DNA of 64,000 bases, from positions 1,057,914 through 1,121,913 of the forward strand of contig BCJJ01000014.1 of the NCBI GenBank assembly GCA_039545355.1, in the 5' to 3' direction. Shown here piece after piece: positions 54,424 to 64,000 of the stretch (position 1 is its first letter; every line of letters begins with the position of its first letter). This DNA comes from Trichosporon coremiiforme. Its lineage: Eukaryota; Basidiomycota; Tremellomycetes; Trichosporonales; Trichosporonaceae. Below the pieces are notes generated by a model. That model ran no database searches. It was not told where the DNA came from and saw nothing but the letters and a program-made list of their open reading frames with translations. Made by a program: the position numbers and the translations under genes.

Positions 54424-56125
54424 ATGTCCAGGCATCGCTTCGTGAGGAATATGGATCTTGAGGGTGCGTAGCTCTGCAATGGCGTATCAGCTAACTTCCA
54501 GCCGAGCTGGCCGACGACCACCCGGACGACGACTACTACGAGGATGACTACGATGGAGAAGGAGGCGGCGAGTACACCGGCTCCGAGGAGGACGACGGCA
54601 TGGACGAGACCGAGAGGGGTGCGTTGCTCAACTATACCCTGCTAACGCTCAGCCCAGATGGAGTCGGCTCTCCCGCTTGTGCGCGAGCAGCTGAAGGATA
54701 TCAAGCCGCCGATCAGTGACGATGCCATCAAGGACTCACTCTGGCACTACTGGTTCGACGTGGAGAAGACAGCCTCTTGGCTCCGCAAGGATTGGGAAAA
54801 GAAAGGTAAGTCCATCCCCCTCCCTCCCTTCTTGAGCGAGTGCGCACAAGCCAGCAATCGAGGACATCCGGGCTGAGCGGACGCCAGGCGACGCCGGTCC
54901 GCCGAAAGAGCTCCTTCCAACGCCGGAGCAGGAACCAAGACCCCGCCCTCGGAGAAGACGCAAGGCTGCCCCGAAGCCTGCAAGTCAACCGCAACCCTCG
55001 GCACCGTCACCGCAACCGCCCCTCACCGCTCTGCAGCGGCTCTCCCTAGCGCGGAAACAGGCTGCTGCGGGATCAGCGTCCGCGTCGGCATCTGCTACCC
55101 CTGCCAGCTCAGCAGCTTCGTCTGCACCTGCTACGCGTGGCAGCACTCCTGCGTCGGACGCTCCCGCGAAGCCCATGTCGAAGCTTGCCATGCTCGCGCA
55201 GAAGCGTCGCGAGGCGGCCGCCGCGAAGGAGGCGGGTAGCTCTTCCTCATCGACTACCGTCTCTACCCCGGTGGCCACCCCTCCCCCACAGGCCAAGGTG
55301 TCGGAGGCTGCTCCCGCGCCCGCGAAGCCGCTATCGAAGCTCGCTCAGAAGATGGCTGCCGCTCGTGCTGCCAGGGCCGAAGCCGCGTCGCGCGGACCTA
55401 GCGACGGATCGCCCGCTCCCACCACGCCTGTGCCAGAGGCAGTCCCCGAATCAGAGGATCCCGAGACGGAGATGTCTTCGCTTTTCTCGGTCGTCGTCCC
55501 GACAAAGAAGAGCTCTACAGCACCATCGTCGTTCTTCAGCATGCTCACGAAGCCTGCCGTTGAGCTCCCGCCCGAGAAGCAGCCGTCGCTGGCGCACATG
55601 CACATTGCTGTGCGGGGCGACTTCTCTGCAGCGGAGCAGCGCGTCCGGGAAGCCTTCGGACCGGGCGTCGAGAGCCCCGACGATATCATTCTGCGCAAGC
55701 AGGACGGCCGAGTTGCGACGGGAGGTGCAGGACACTCCGCGGGGCCTCCCAAGGTCTTGCGCGAGGTGCGCGCCGAGAAGGCAGTCCAGGAGAAGCCCGT
55801 CCAGTCTGAGGTTGAGGCGGCGCAGGCCAAGCAGGCCAAAGAGCAGGCCAGGACCCAGACCTCCGGACCCAAGGGCGCGGACAATAAGCTCCGGCGCCAT
55901 CGCTCGCCCACGAAGAAGTCGGACTCGGGTCCCAAGAAGACGAATGCGGCGTCCAAGCCTCCGACGAAGGACAAGTCAGCTAGCGGGGCCAAAAAGTCGG
56001 ATCCGAGCCGGCCGGCTCCGCCTCAGAAAGCGGCGTCCACCCGTCCTCCCAAATCGACATCGTCGACGGCCTCGTCGAAGGACAAGACGAACGGAAAGCC
56101 GAAACGCGCACCCTCCGGACCATAG
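54424..56125 (+). CDS. SKI7-like short isoform from the HBS1 locus
   Basis: The same first three exons as HBS1 (54424-54463, 54502-54618, 54653-54805) can instead splice to 54855, which stays open to TAG at 56123-56125. The sum is 1581 nt (526 aa). This exon of 1271 nt has no GTPase motifs. It is Ala/Ser/Lys/Pro-rich and carries two similar blocks, KPMSKLAMLAQKRREAAAAK and KPLSKLAQKMAAARAARAE, plus LTALQRLSLARKQAAAG and SSFFSMLTKPAVELPP. It is known that HBS1 genes of many fungi, plants and animals make a Ski7-like protein by alternative splicing, with a terminal exon that binds the exosome and Ski complex. The exon layout here matches that scheme. Calling the two SKLA blocks the exosome-binding motif is inference. 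Confidence 0.78.
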
Positions 56126-57964
56126 CTGTAGTCGAGTCGAGATGTTATGCGTCTCGATCGACTCCTGCGCACTCGCTCTGCACACTTTATAATGACCATG
56201 CCACCGAGAAGCACTGCTTACCATTATAGTTGCGAAAGCTAAGCAGCCCCCGCCGACCGCGCGATCCAAGTCGCTCCCCGCTCAGAAGCGCGTCGTGGCT
56301 ACCCCAAGTACCTCTCCGTCAAGCTCAAAGCCCAACAGCCGCAACACGTCTACTTCGGGCACTCCCCGCAAGAACACCTCTTCCAGCTCGCCCATGACCT
56401 CGACGCCGTTATCCGGCCTGTCAACACCGGTTGGAGGTGTCGCCACGCCAGGGGTTTTCACGCTCACGTCGTCGGACATGGCCGGTCTCCACCTCTCGGA
56501 CAGCTTCGATGAGGACGCGCTCCGCCGCGAGCGCGAGAAATACAGGGAGCGTCCTGTCCCGACGATGAAGCAGGCCGACCTCATCAAGAAGATCAAGGAG
56601 GACGAGGCGAGCGGAAAGAAGAGCTTCAGTTTGATCGTTGTCGGTGAGTTTAGCTACCAAAGCCTCCTCAATCTTTGCTAACATCAGGCCACGTCGATGC
56701 CGGCAAGTCGACGCTGATGGGACGTCTGCTGTACGAGATCGGCAACGTGACGGAGAAGCAGAAGACGCAGAACGAGCGTGGCGCTCAGCGTGCGGGCAAG
56801 TCCTCGTTCGCGTTTGCCTGGGGTCTCGATGCGCTGGGCGACGAGCGCGACCGCGGTGTCACGATCGACATTGCGACGACGCACTTCGAGACGCCGCACC
56901 GCAACGTCACGCTCCTCGATGCCCCAGGACACCGCGACTTCATCCCCGCCATGATCTCTGGGGCGGCGCAGGCCGACGTCGCTCTCATGGTGATCGACGG
57001 CTCCCCTGGCGAGTTCGAGGCGGGCTTCCAGCGCGGTGGCCAGACGCGCGAGCACGCATGGCTCGTTCGCTCCCTCGGCGTGAAGGAGATCATCGTGGCC
57101 GTGAACAAGATGGACGTCGTCGACTGGTCGCAGGACCGCTACGACGACATTGTCGACGACATGAAGCCCTTCCTTGCCAGCGCTGGCTTCCACCACAGCA
57201 AGACGACCTTCCTCCCCCTCGCGGCGATGGAGGGCGTAAACGTTCTCGAGCGCGACCTCCCGACCGAGGCGCAGTGGTACAAGGGTCCCACGCTTGTCGA
57301 CGCGCTCGACAAGGCCGACGTCCCCGAGCGTCCCTACGACGCTCCGCTCAGGATACCCCTCTCGAACGTGTTCAAGGGCCAGACGGCTGTCGCTTCTGGA
57401 GTCGCGGTGCAGGGCCGTCTGTGCTCTGGTCTTGTGCAGGTTGGCGACAACGTGCGCGCTGTGCCAGGCGACGTCGTCGCGACGGTGCGCACAATCGAGG
57501 CGGACGACGACACGGCGCCGTACGCCGTCGCCGGCCAGAACGTGACGCTGTACCTCTCCGGTTGCGACGCGAACCAGCTCGCGATCGGCTCCGTCCTCTG
57601 TCCCATCAACTACCCCTGCCCGCTCGTGCGGCGCTTCACGGCCCAGATCCTCGTGTTCGACATCACAGCCCCAATCATCACGGGAACCGCCGTCGAGCTC
57701 TTCCACCACTCCGTCAACGTCCCCGCCACTATCAGCAAACTCGTCAGTATCTCCGAGAAGGGCCAGGTCGTCAAGAACAACCCCCGCGTGCTGCAGAAGG
57801 GCACGACGGCGACGGTTGAGCTGACCGTGCGGTCGCCGACGGGCTCTACCCGTCCACCCCTCATTCCGCTCGAGACGGCGAAGGAGAACAAGGAGATGGG
57901 CCGTGTCCTCCTCCGTCGTGGCGGCGAGACCATCGCAGCCGGCATGGTCATGGAGCTTCTCTGA
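54424..57964 (+). CDS. HBS1: Hbs1, eRF3/EF1A-like ribosome-rescue GTPase (long isoform)
   Basis: Exons 54424-54463, 54502-54618, 54653-54805, 56230-56643 and 56688-57964 sum to 2001 nt (666 aa) if exon 3 is joined across a 1424-nt intron to 56230. The N-terminus MSRHRFVRNMDLEAELADDH leads into an acidic stretch. The Hbs1 N-terminal helical domain follows (MESALPLVREQLKDIKPP, SLWHYWFDVEKTASWLRKD). The GTPase domain has GHVDAGKSTLMGRLLYEIG (P-loop), DAPGHRDFIPAMI (G3) and AVNKMDVVDWSQ (G4). Two beta-barrel domains follow. Hbs1 with Dom34/Pelota splits stalled ribosomes in no-go and non-stop decay. The acceptor at 56229 (CTTACCATTATAG) was chosen because it alone keeps the frame from exon 3. Its stop is only 36 bp from the stop of the convergent transcription factor gene. 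Confidence 0.88.
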
Positions 57965-58000
57965 TCAAATTTTGTACAAAAGTATTACAACGATGCATAT

Positions 58001-60734
58001 CTAACCCCAATGCGGGAGCACCTGGTCGATCGCGACCTCCTGTTCCGTCACTGGTCCGCTCTCAATATCGAACGGCAGGCTGAGGAACCCGCCCAGGTCG
58101 CCCGTAAACCCACCACTGAAGGCAGCGTACTGACCAGCCGCTGGTGTCCTGGGGCTCGGGTCCACCTCGGCCCTCGCGTGGGGCACGCCTGCAATCCCAG
58201 CGTCGGGGAGAGAGTAGAACGACGCGAAATTCTCGCGCACAAGTCCCAGATCCACGTCGTGGATACCCTCAATACGCTGCCGCAGCGTGCCCGCAATCCA
58301 CTCGGCGCCGTACCAATACGTAGCCAGCTTCTGGAGCCCTTGCTGCAGCGTGCTGATGTTCGTAGTCGCCACGCTGGTGAGGAGGGCGCGGGAGAGATCC
58401 ACGTTAGGGCGCGAGTCGGCACTCTCGCTAACGCTTGAGTCGCCGTCTTCCTCCTCTTCCTTCTTCTCCTTCTCGGTGTCGCCCTCTCGCTCATTGTTGG
58501 GAGCGGCGGATTCTGTAGCTGCGGTGCGGACCGCATCGGTAGCCTCGGAGATGAGGATATCGGGCACAGGAGACGCGGCGCGAGATGGCGCGTTCGAGAG
58601 GCCCGCCCTAGCCTCCTCGATCTCCTTCACGTAGCAGCAACCCGCGACGAACCATGCCTGGTTCACAAAAGGGAGCGCAAAGTACATGAACGGGTTGATG
58701 ATGTCGGACAGCACGAGTATGTCGCCGATGGTCCGCACAGAGTGGCGCCAGAGATTGCTCGCTGCGGCCGTATTGGGCGTCATGGCGCCGACACTGGTTC
58801 CATTCACGCTGAGTCCGCCCTTCTCCGTCCCTTCCTTGCTCTTCTCGGGAATCTCCTTCGCGGTCCGCTCCGCACTCGATGGGTGAAGGTTCCCGCTATC
58901 GCTCGAGGTAGAGGGAGGTTTAGACGCCGAGGTCTTGCCAGGCCGACGCGCCAGTAGATCTGTGCCCGTCAGATACTCGGACGCGAGGATGGTGTGCATC
59001 CATAAATGCAGGTGGAGGAAGATACTCCCCTGCCTGGCGCGATTCTGGGCCTGCAAGTTGGCCACGTTCCACTGCATGTCGGGCGGAAGGCGGGCGTACT
59101 CCTTGATCGCGGCTGCGCGCGCCGTCTCGACCTTCGTGCCGCCGTAGCCCGGCGCGTAGCCGCGATTCAAAGCGTTGATGAGCGGTCCGTAGCTCAGCAT
59201 CATCCTTGCCGCGTATGGGAATGGGCTGCGTGCTCCTTCAGAACCGCCAATGTCGTCCTCGCTGGGGAGGGTCTGGGTGATGTCCTCTGGCCGGAAGGCG
59301 GTTTGTCGCCCGACGCCGAAGGAGAGCGCATAGTCCATGAGCAACACGGACCAGAACGTCAGCCTGTTCAGGCGCCGGTCTCGCTCGCCCATGGCCGATT
59401 CTGGCGGCGGGGTCAGGTGCAGTCCGAAATCCACGCTCATGCGCACCGCGAGGCCAGTGAACATCCACACCTCGCTCTCCGAGTCCTCGCTGAACCCCAG
59501 GTGCGCCAGGAGCACGAAGGCGATGATGGCCTCTCGGCTGGGAAAGCCAAGCATAGTCCCCACCATCGCCTTTGCGCGGGCGTAGAAGACCTTGCCGTAC
59601 TCGTGCGGCTGGAGCTCAGGCAAAGCCACGAGGGGATGTTTGCTGAACCGTGCCGCAATAGCCGCAATGGCGAGGAGGAGGAAGAGGCTGGCCGTCCTAT
59701 TCTCCACGCCCGCCTCGAGTCCCAGTTCCGCAACGAGGGGGAACTGCGCGCCAAAGTGGACCCGGAACACGTCCAGCAGGTGCAACATGACTGGGGTGGC
59801 CGGGAACCCGTCAGCGGCGAAGAGCTCGCTCGCCGACCCGTCCAGAGCGGCGGAGGGCGTTGTCGCCTCGCCTGAGGGCGTGTTCACGCGCACTTTCAGC
59901 GTCACCTTCTTCAGGCCCGGCGCGATTGCCGTCTTCCCGTGCGGCCTGTACCAGGATACTTTCACTGTGCGGCCCTGGTTCTGCGAGCGCGGCCGCGTGG
60001 GGTCCATAGCGACGGGCGAGGGGTCGCTCGTCGTGCTCCTGTCCGGCGACGCTTCCTCGACGACGGGCAAGCGGCTCGACACGGCCCAGATGAAGTCTGT
60101 CGGGTTCACGGGCCCTTGTCCGACCCCATTGCCGAACATGTTGTTCATCGACAGTGCGCTCATACTCTGTGCCGGAGACAGGGGCACGTTCGCGACACTC
60201 CCCGGAGTCGGCGCGTATCCAAACCGAGGCTGGGGCTGCATGACGCCAGACGGAGGCGCCGGCGTCGGCGGGAACATGTTCGGCATAGCTCCCATCCCAC
60301 TCCCAAGACCTGCCGTCAGCACAACTAAACACGTTGACTCACCTGGATTCGCATTGCCCATCGCTCCAGCGAGGAGCTGGTCGAGCCACTCCCCCGCCGG
60401 TTTCTCCTCCTGCTGCAGTTGCTGCCGATACCTCTGCAATCTCGCTTTGCTCGATCGTCCATCCTCAGTCGGCCATTGGCAGGGTAGGTCTGCCTCGACG
60501 CAGTTCGGACACGGGTCTGGCGGAAGCGCGCCGCACTTCGACTTTCGGCTGCGGCACTGTGGTCAGCAGGGTGGAGCTCGTCGAGCGACGTACTTGGAGG
60601 CATGCTGTCCGCGACCGCGAGAACTTTTGGCGCTTCGCTGGCGGTGACCGCGAGCGCTCCTTCTCCTTCTCCTTACCCCGCGCCGAGGCCGAGCGCGAGG
60701 ACTCGGCGTGCGGACTCGTCGTCGACGGTGACAT
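58001..60734 (-). CDS. Zn(II)2Cys6 fungal transcription factor
   Basis: Three exons, 60734-60594, 60556-60343 and 60309-58001, sum to 2664 nt (887 aa). After a Ser/Arg/Lys-rich leader, the binuclear zinc cluster is assembled across intron 1: C-LQ-C-RSRKSK-C-GALPPDP-C-PN-C-VEADLP-C (about residues 45-73). A linker follows (ARLQRYRQQL). From about 280 to 560 comes the fungal-specific regulatory domain (PVMLHLLDVFRVHFGAQFPL, FRPEDITQTLPSEDD, AARMMLSYGPLINALNRG). The target pathway cannot be named from the sequence or the neighbours. Intron 2 is only 33 nt, a multiple of three with no stop, so retention would insert 11 residues. The first in-frame ATG after the upstream leader was taken as start. 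Confidence 0.88.
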
Positions 60735-61573
60735 CGCTGGGCACGCGTTGCCGGGCAATAGCCGACTCGGGGGGTTGGCGGGCGAATGGGCTGAAGTCGG
60801 GGTTGGGCTAGTATTCGTCTGGTGGAAGGTGTAGGGTAGGCGGAGGTGGAGAGGAGAGGACAATGGAGATGGGCAGCGAGAGCGAAATGAACGAAAGACG
60901 AGATCACACAGCAGAACCAAACATGAAGATTGAAGGTCGCATGCCTGTACCCGTCTGCGGCAAGCTGGGAAGGGCAACTGCCGCTCGTTCCTGGAATCCT
61001 CCGAGAGTACCCCGATACGGACGTGAAGGAGGTAATATCCGCCTCCAGGACGTCTGGCACTTCTCTACGCAGCGACAGCGGAGCAGTAATGCTCCGGCAG
61101 TAAGAAACATGTCATTCATATGGTAAGGAGCTTGAGAGAGCTTGATATGAAGGCTCCAGACGACTCAAGAGTGACAAGAATGAGCCGATATGTCGGTGTT
61201 TAAAGACAGCCTGCAGACGAGCCTAGCAATGCTTAGAGCAGACGAGAGTGCACAGCGAGTTTGGACCCACATACCGGCGCACTTGGAGCTCTAGCATCTC
61301 TCCCAACTTTGATATGCTATTCATTTGCCCCGCATCTACTACACCTCACATGTAAGCAAACAGCCGATCTCGTCATCCGCCTTGGCCACCGACTTCGAGA
61401 CGATGGCAAGGAGTGGAGGTCACGTGCCGATCGGTGCCACGCGGGTTTGCCTCCGTGTCAATCTCTCGGACTGCAACCCTCCCAGTCTCCGACTTTTCGA
61501 CGGGCCTACTGCCAGACTTGAAAGATTCGAGGTAGAGCCTAGAGCACACGACACCCAACAAAACTCGCCCACC
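60735..61573. other. Divergent upstream region of the transcription factor and uS4m genes
   Basis: About 840 bp with no supported gene. The transcription factor side is pyrimidine-rich on its own strand. No RNA gene is recognised. Confidence 0.45.
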
Positions 61574-62865
61574 ATGCCCCAGCGTCCGGTCGGTGTGCGC
61601 GATGTCTTCAACTTCCGGCAAGCGATCCCTCGCATGGTGCGTTTCCCTTCCCTCTCGACCGTCGCGCCGGGCGATTCCGCCGTTCCTGTGTCTGCCGACT
61701 TTTGTTTGCCCCCGGTATCGACGATCAACAATCTGCGGAGACACACAAGACAGCGGAATGGAGTGCGACGGACGACATGAGGCTGAACTAGTAGAGCGGC
61801 TGAGTTGACATCACAGAGCTGGAGCCCGAAGAACCTGTACAACATGTGGCGCCGCGTCACGCCGAACAGTGACATTTACAAGCGTACAGGGCACGACGGC
61901 CAGGTGTTCGCCGCCAAGCTGTACCAGGAGCGCTGGAACGCGAAGCGCCTTACGAAGGGATACCACGCGGACCACCTGCCGTCGAAGAAGTTCGGACGTT
62001 GGTACCTCCCGCAGGCTCTGCCCGTCATGCGAAGCAACTCGGCCAAGAGCGACAAGAGGCAGAACGACCTGAGCAAGTGGGTCGAGGGTCGTGAGGCCGC
62101 TGGCGGACGAACGGGAATGAACAAGCGTCTCCAGCAGCTGCAGAAGGACGGTCTCTCGCCCGTCGGAACTATGATGTTCGCCGAGACTGAGCGTCGTCTC
62201 GACGTCCTCATCTTCCGCTCGTGCTTCGCCCGCTCTGTCTGGGCCGCGCGCTCTTATGTCGTCCAGGGTCACGTTAGGTTGAACGGACAACTCGTGAGTT
62301 ACCGGCGCTCTGACAGCTGGAGTAGTATGCCGAAGCTAATACTCAGTGCCGCAACCCTAACACGCTCCTGAATCCGGGAGACATGTTCACGGTGGACCCC
62401 GCGATGATCCCGTTCATCAACCCTCCCCCGGCGAAGGAGGCGAAGGGAGCCTCCGAGAAGGCTGAGGAGGATGCCGACGAGGCCCTGGCGAACAGCGAGA
62501 ACAGCGACGAGCCCGTCGAGGCTGAGGCTGCCGAGTCTGCGGCCGAGACGGAGGGAGCCGAGGAGGCCGAGGAGAAGAAGACGAAGAAGGTGATCGCTCC
62601 CGGCTCCTACTTCCGGCTGCCGGACTACGCGCAGCCCTTCATCTTCGTCCCCGCCTACCTCCTCCCGTCGTACCTGACGTGCTCGGCCGTGTACGTCCGC
62701 CACCCCACCGCGCGTGCGGCGTACTCGGAGATCCCGTCGCCGTACGACGCCGCCGGACCGCTCATGTCCATGACTTGGGAGTGGTACCAGAAGGTCGCGC
62801 CGCGCATGCGTCCCGCACGTCGCGCACGCCTCCTCGGTCCCGAGCGCAAGAACGACCGCAAGTAG
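61574..62865 (+). CDS. NAM9: Mitochondrial small-subunit ribosomal protein uS4m
   Basis: Three exons, 61574-61636, 61817-62293 and 62347-62865, sum to 1059 nt (352 aa). [20 protein letters not shown] precedes [15 protein letters not shown], a conserved start of fungal Nam9. The S4 RNA-binding domain lies at about 155-200 ([50 protein letters not shown]). A Glu/Ala-rich insert of ~60 residues (about 220-280) separates it from a conserved C-terminal part that includes [20 protein letters not shown] and [20 protein letters not shown]. The protein is an early-binding component of the mitochondrial 37S subunit. Exon 1 is small, and intron 1 (180 nt) is longer than is typical in this window. It converges with GRX5. 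Confidence 0.93.
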
Positions 62866-63121
62866 TTATATAGCATCGCATGGCATCATGATCACATTTC
62901 TCTTACGCGCAGCCTGGGCCAGGGCCGAACCTGGCCGGTATGCGGTCACATTACACGCTTGTACAAGTGAAAGCCGCGGGACGCTGAGAGATTGGGGTCT
63001 CTCGGCCACTCGAGACGTAACTTGGTAGGGCTGTCAGTGTCAAGTGCGGTTGTCAGTCCTAAAACCCAGCACAAGCCGGTGTCCAGCAGCATGATAAGAT
63101 ACATTAATTGACAGTGCAAGT

Positions 63122-64000
63122 CTACTTCGACTCCTCCTCGAGGGGCGGGAGCTCCGGAGCAAGGCCCTCCTTGACGAGGAGCTTCTCGAGTTCTCCGTCC
63201 TGGTGCACTGTAGGGTCAGCTTGGATGCAGTGGAGTAAGCTTACTGGAGAGCATGATGTCGCAGCCGCCGACGAACTCGCCCTTGACGTAGACCTGGGGG
63301 ATCGTGGGCCAGTCGCTGCGGTGTCAGCTTTAAGGATGTCCGAGACGAAGCTGCCCAGAGAAGGTGCAGAGCGGTGAAAATGGTTTGTGGGTCGTGGTTT
63401 CTCCCACTCGCTACTGACGAGCGATCCCGAGAGAGCCAGATCCAGATCCCCAGTAGCACAGCACCCTCGCCCCGATTTGGGCGCGGTCCGGGCATCACTG
63501 TCGCCACTGGCTGGGCAACCAACCGCTCGCCTGGCTCTTGCTTACTCACGAGTACTCCTTGATGCCCTCACGCAGCTCGGGGTCCTCGAGACAGTTGTAG
63601 CTCACGATCTTCTCGCGAGGAACACCCTGGACCTCGAGGATCTGGCACACAGCGCGCGAGAAGCCGCACTGCGGCTGCTCCGGCGTGCCCTTCATGAAGA
63701 CGACGAGGGGGTTCTCGTGAACGGCCTGGGTGTTAGCTAACATGCGGACTGGGAAGCTTCATATTCCTGTCGTCCCTCTAACTCTGCTGACTGTACTGCC
63801 AACACAGCTTTGGGCGCGAGGGAACGGCCAGCTAGAAGAAACGTACATTGTCAATGAGCTTGCGCGCCTCGTCGGAGAGAGCGCGGCGCTGGGCGATCTG
63901 CTGCGAGACCTGGGCGAAGCGAGCGCGGGGGAGGGAGTTCTGTCCATCAGCTTTCTCCCCGTTCACAGTTTGTTGTCGGGTGAACGTACAAGGGTGCGGA
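63122..64000 (-). CDS. GRX5: Monothiol glutaredoxin, mitochondrial (partial, 5' end beyond window)
   Basis: Exons in the window: 64000-63990 (incomplete), 63939-63847, 63725-63550, 63315-63245, 63207-63122. All junctions are in phase. The start codon lies beyond the right edge. [20 protein letters not shown] looks like the end of a mitochondrial presequence. The glutaredoxin domain follows: [19 protein letters not shown], the CGFS active site in [33 protein letters not shown] and [18 protein letters not shown] monothiol glutaredoxins of the Grx5 class pass 2Fe-2S clusters from the Isu scaffold to target proteins. A nuclear Grx3/4 is unlikely because no thioredoxin domain precedes it within the visible part. 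Intron 63316-63549 is 234 nt, long for this window. Confidence 0.92.

Overview
The window looks like nuclear DNA of a basidiomycete yeast, most likely Tremellomycetes and probably the Trichosporonales (Trichosporon, Cutaneotrichosporon, Apiotrichum or Vanrija type). The reasons are GC-rich coding sequence, many very short introns (about 33-60 nt) with GTGAGT/GTAAGC-like donors, CTGAC/CTAAC branch points a few bases before the 3' splice site, and basidiomycete-like versions of Hob3/Rvs161, Erb1, Hbs1/Ski7 and Mrn1. The species call is inference. All exon coordinates were read by eye. Every gene model given as complete sums to a whole number of codons; one model carries a frameshift and one runs off the right edge.

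Layout. 1-3.6 kb: a degenerate array of intron-like modules on the minus strand, with an intron-bearing tRNA-Glu(CUC) on the plus strand inside it. 3.9-5.3 kb: coiled-coil protein (-). 6.3-7.1 kb: secreted lipocalin (+). 9.0-11.1 kb: WrbA/Pst2-type flavoprotein with a long Cys-tailed C-terminus (+). 11.4-13.35 kb: a second intron-module array, on the plus strand. 13.7-24.9 kb is gene-dense: small unknown protein (+), SH3BGR/thioredoxin-fold protein (-), ERB1 (+), PRE8 (-), CRD1 (+), a proline racemase-family gene with a frameshift (-), GAL1 (+). 25.8-27.8 kb: Golgi GDPase GDA1 (+). 27.8-31.4 kb: gene-poor. 31.4-38.4 kb: divergent septin-like GTPase (+), GPN3 (-), PGG-motif unknown (+), Tvp15/COPI-associated membrane protein (+). 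38.7-40.7 kb: four-RRM Mrn1/Nrd1 protein (-). 40.7-45.2 kb: gene-poor. 45.2-46.1 kb: ribosomal protein eS1 (-). 47.2-49.5 kb: Pumilio protein (-). 49.5-52.9 kb: gene-poor. 52.9-64 kb: RVS161 (-), HBS1 with a nested SKI7-like alternative exon (+), Zn2Cys6 transcription factor (-), mitochondrial uS4m/NAM9 (+), GRX5 (-, runs off the right edge).

The genes do not form an obvious pathway cluster. Several neighbours share short divergent promoters (SH3BGR-like/ERB1, PRE8/CRD1, GPN3/PGG protein, RVS161/HBS1).

The most unusual content concerns splicing. Two ~2-3.6 kb arrays consist of tandem 33-44 nt intron-like units, each with donor, branch point and acceptor, separated by only 1-27 nt. Ordinary genes in the same window contain frame-verified microexons of 4, 6 and 17 nt and a start codon split by an intron. 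The organism therefore seems able to splice tiny exons, and the arrays may be extreme micro-exon transcription units or an intron-derived satellite. Which of these is true cannot be settled from sequence alone.
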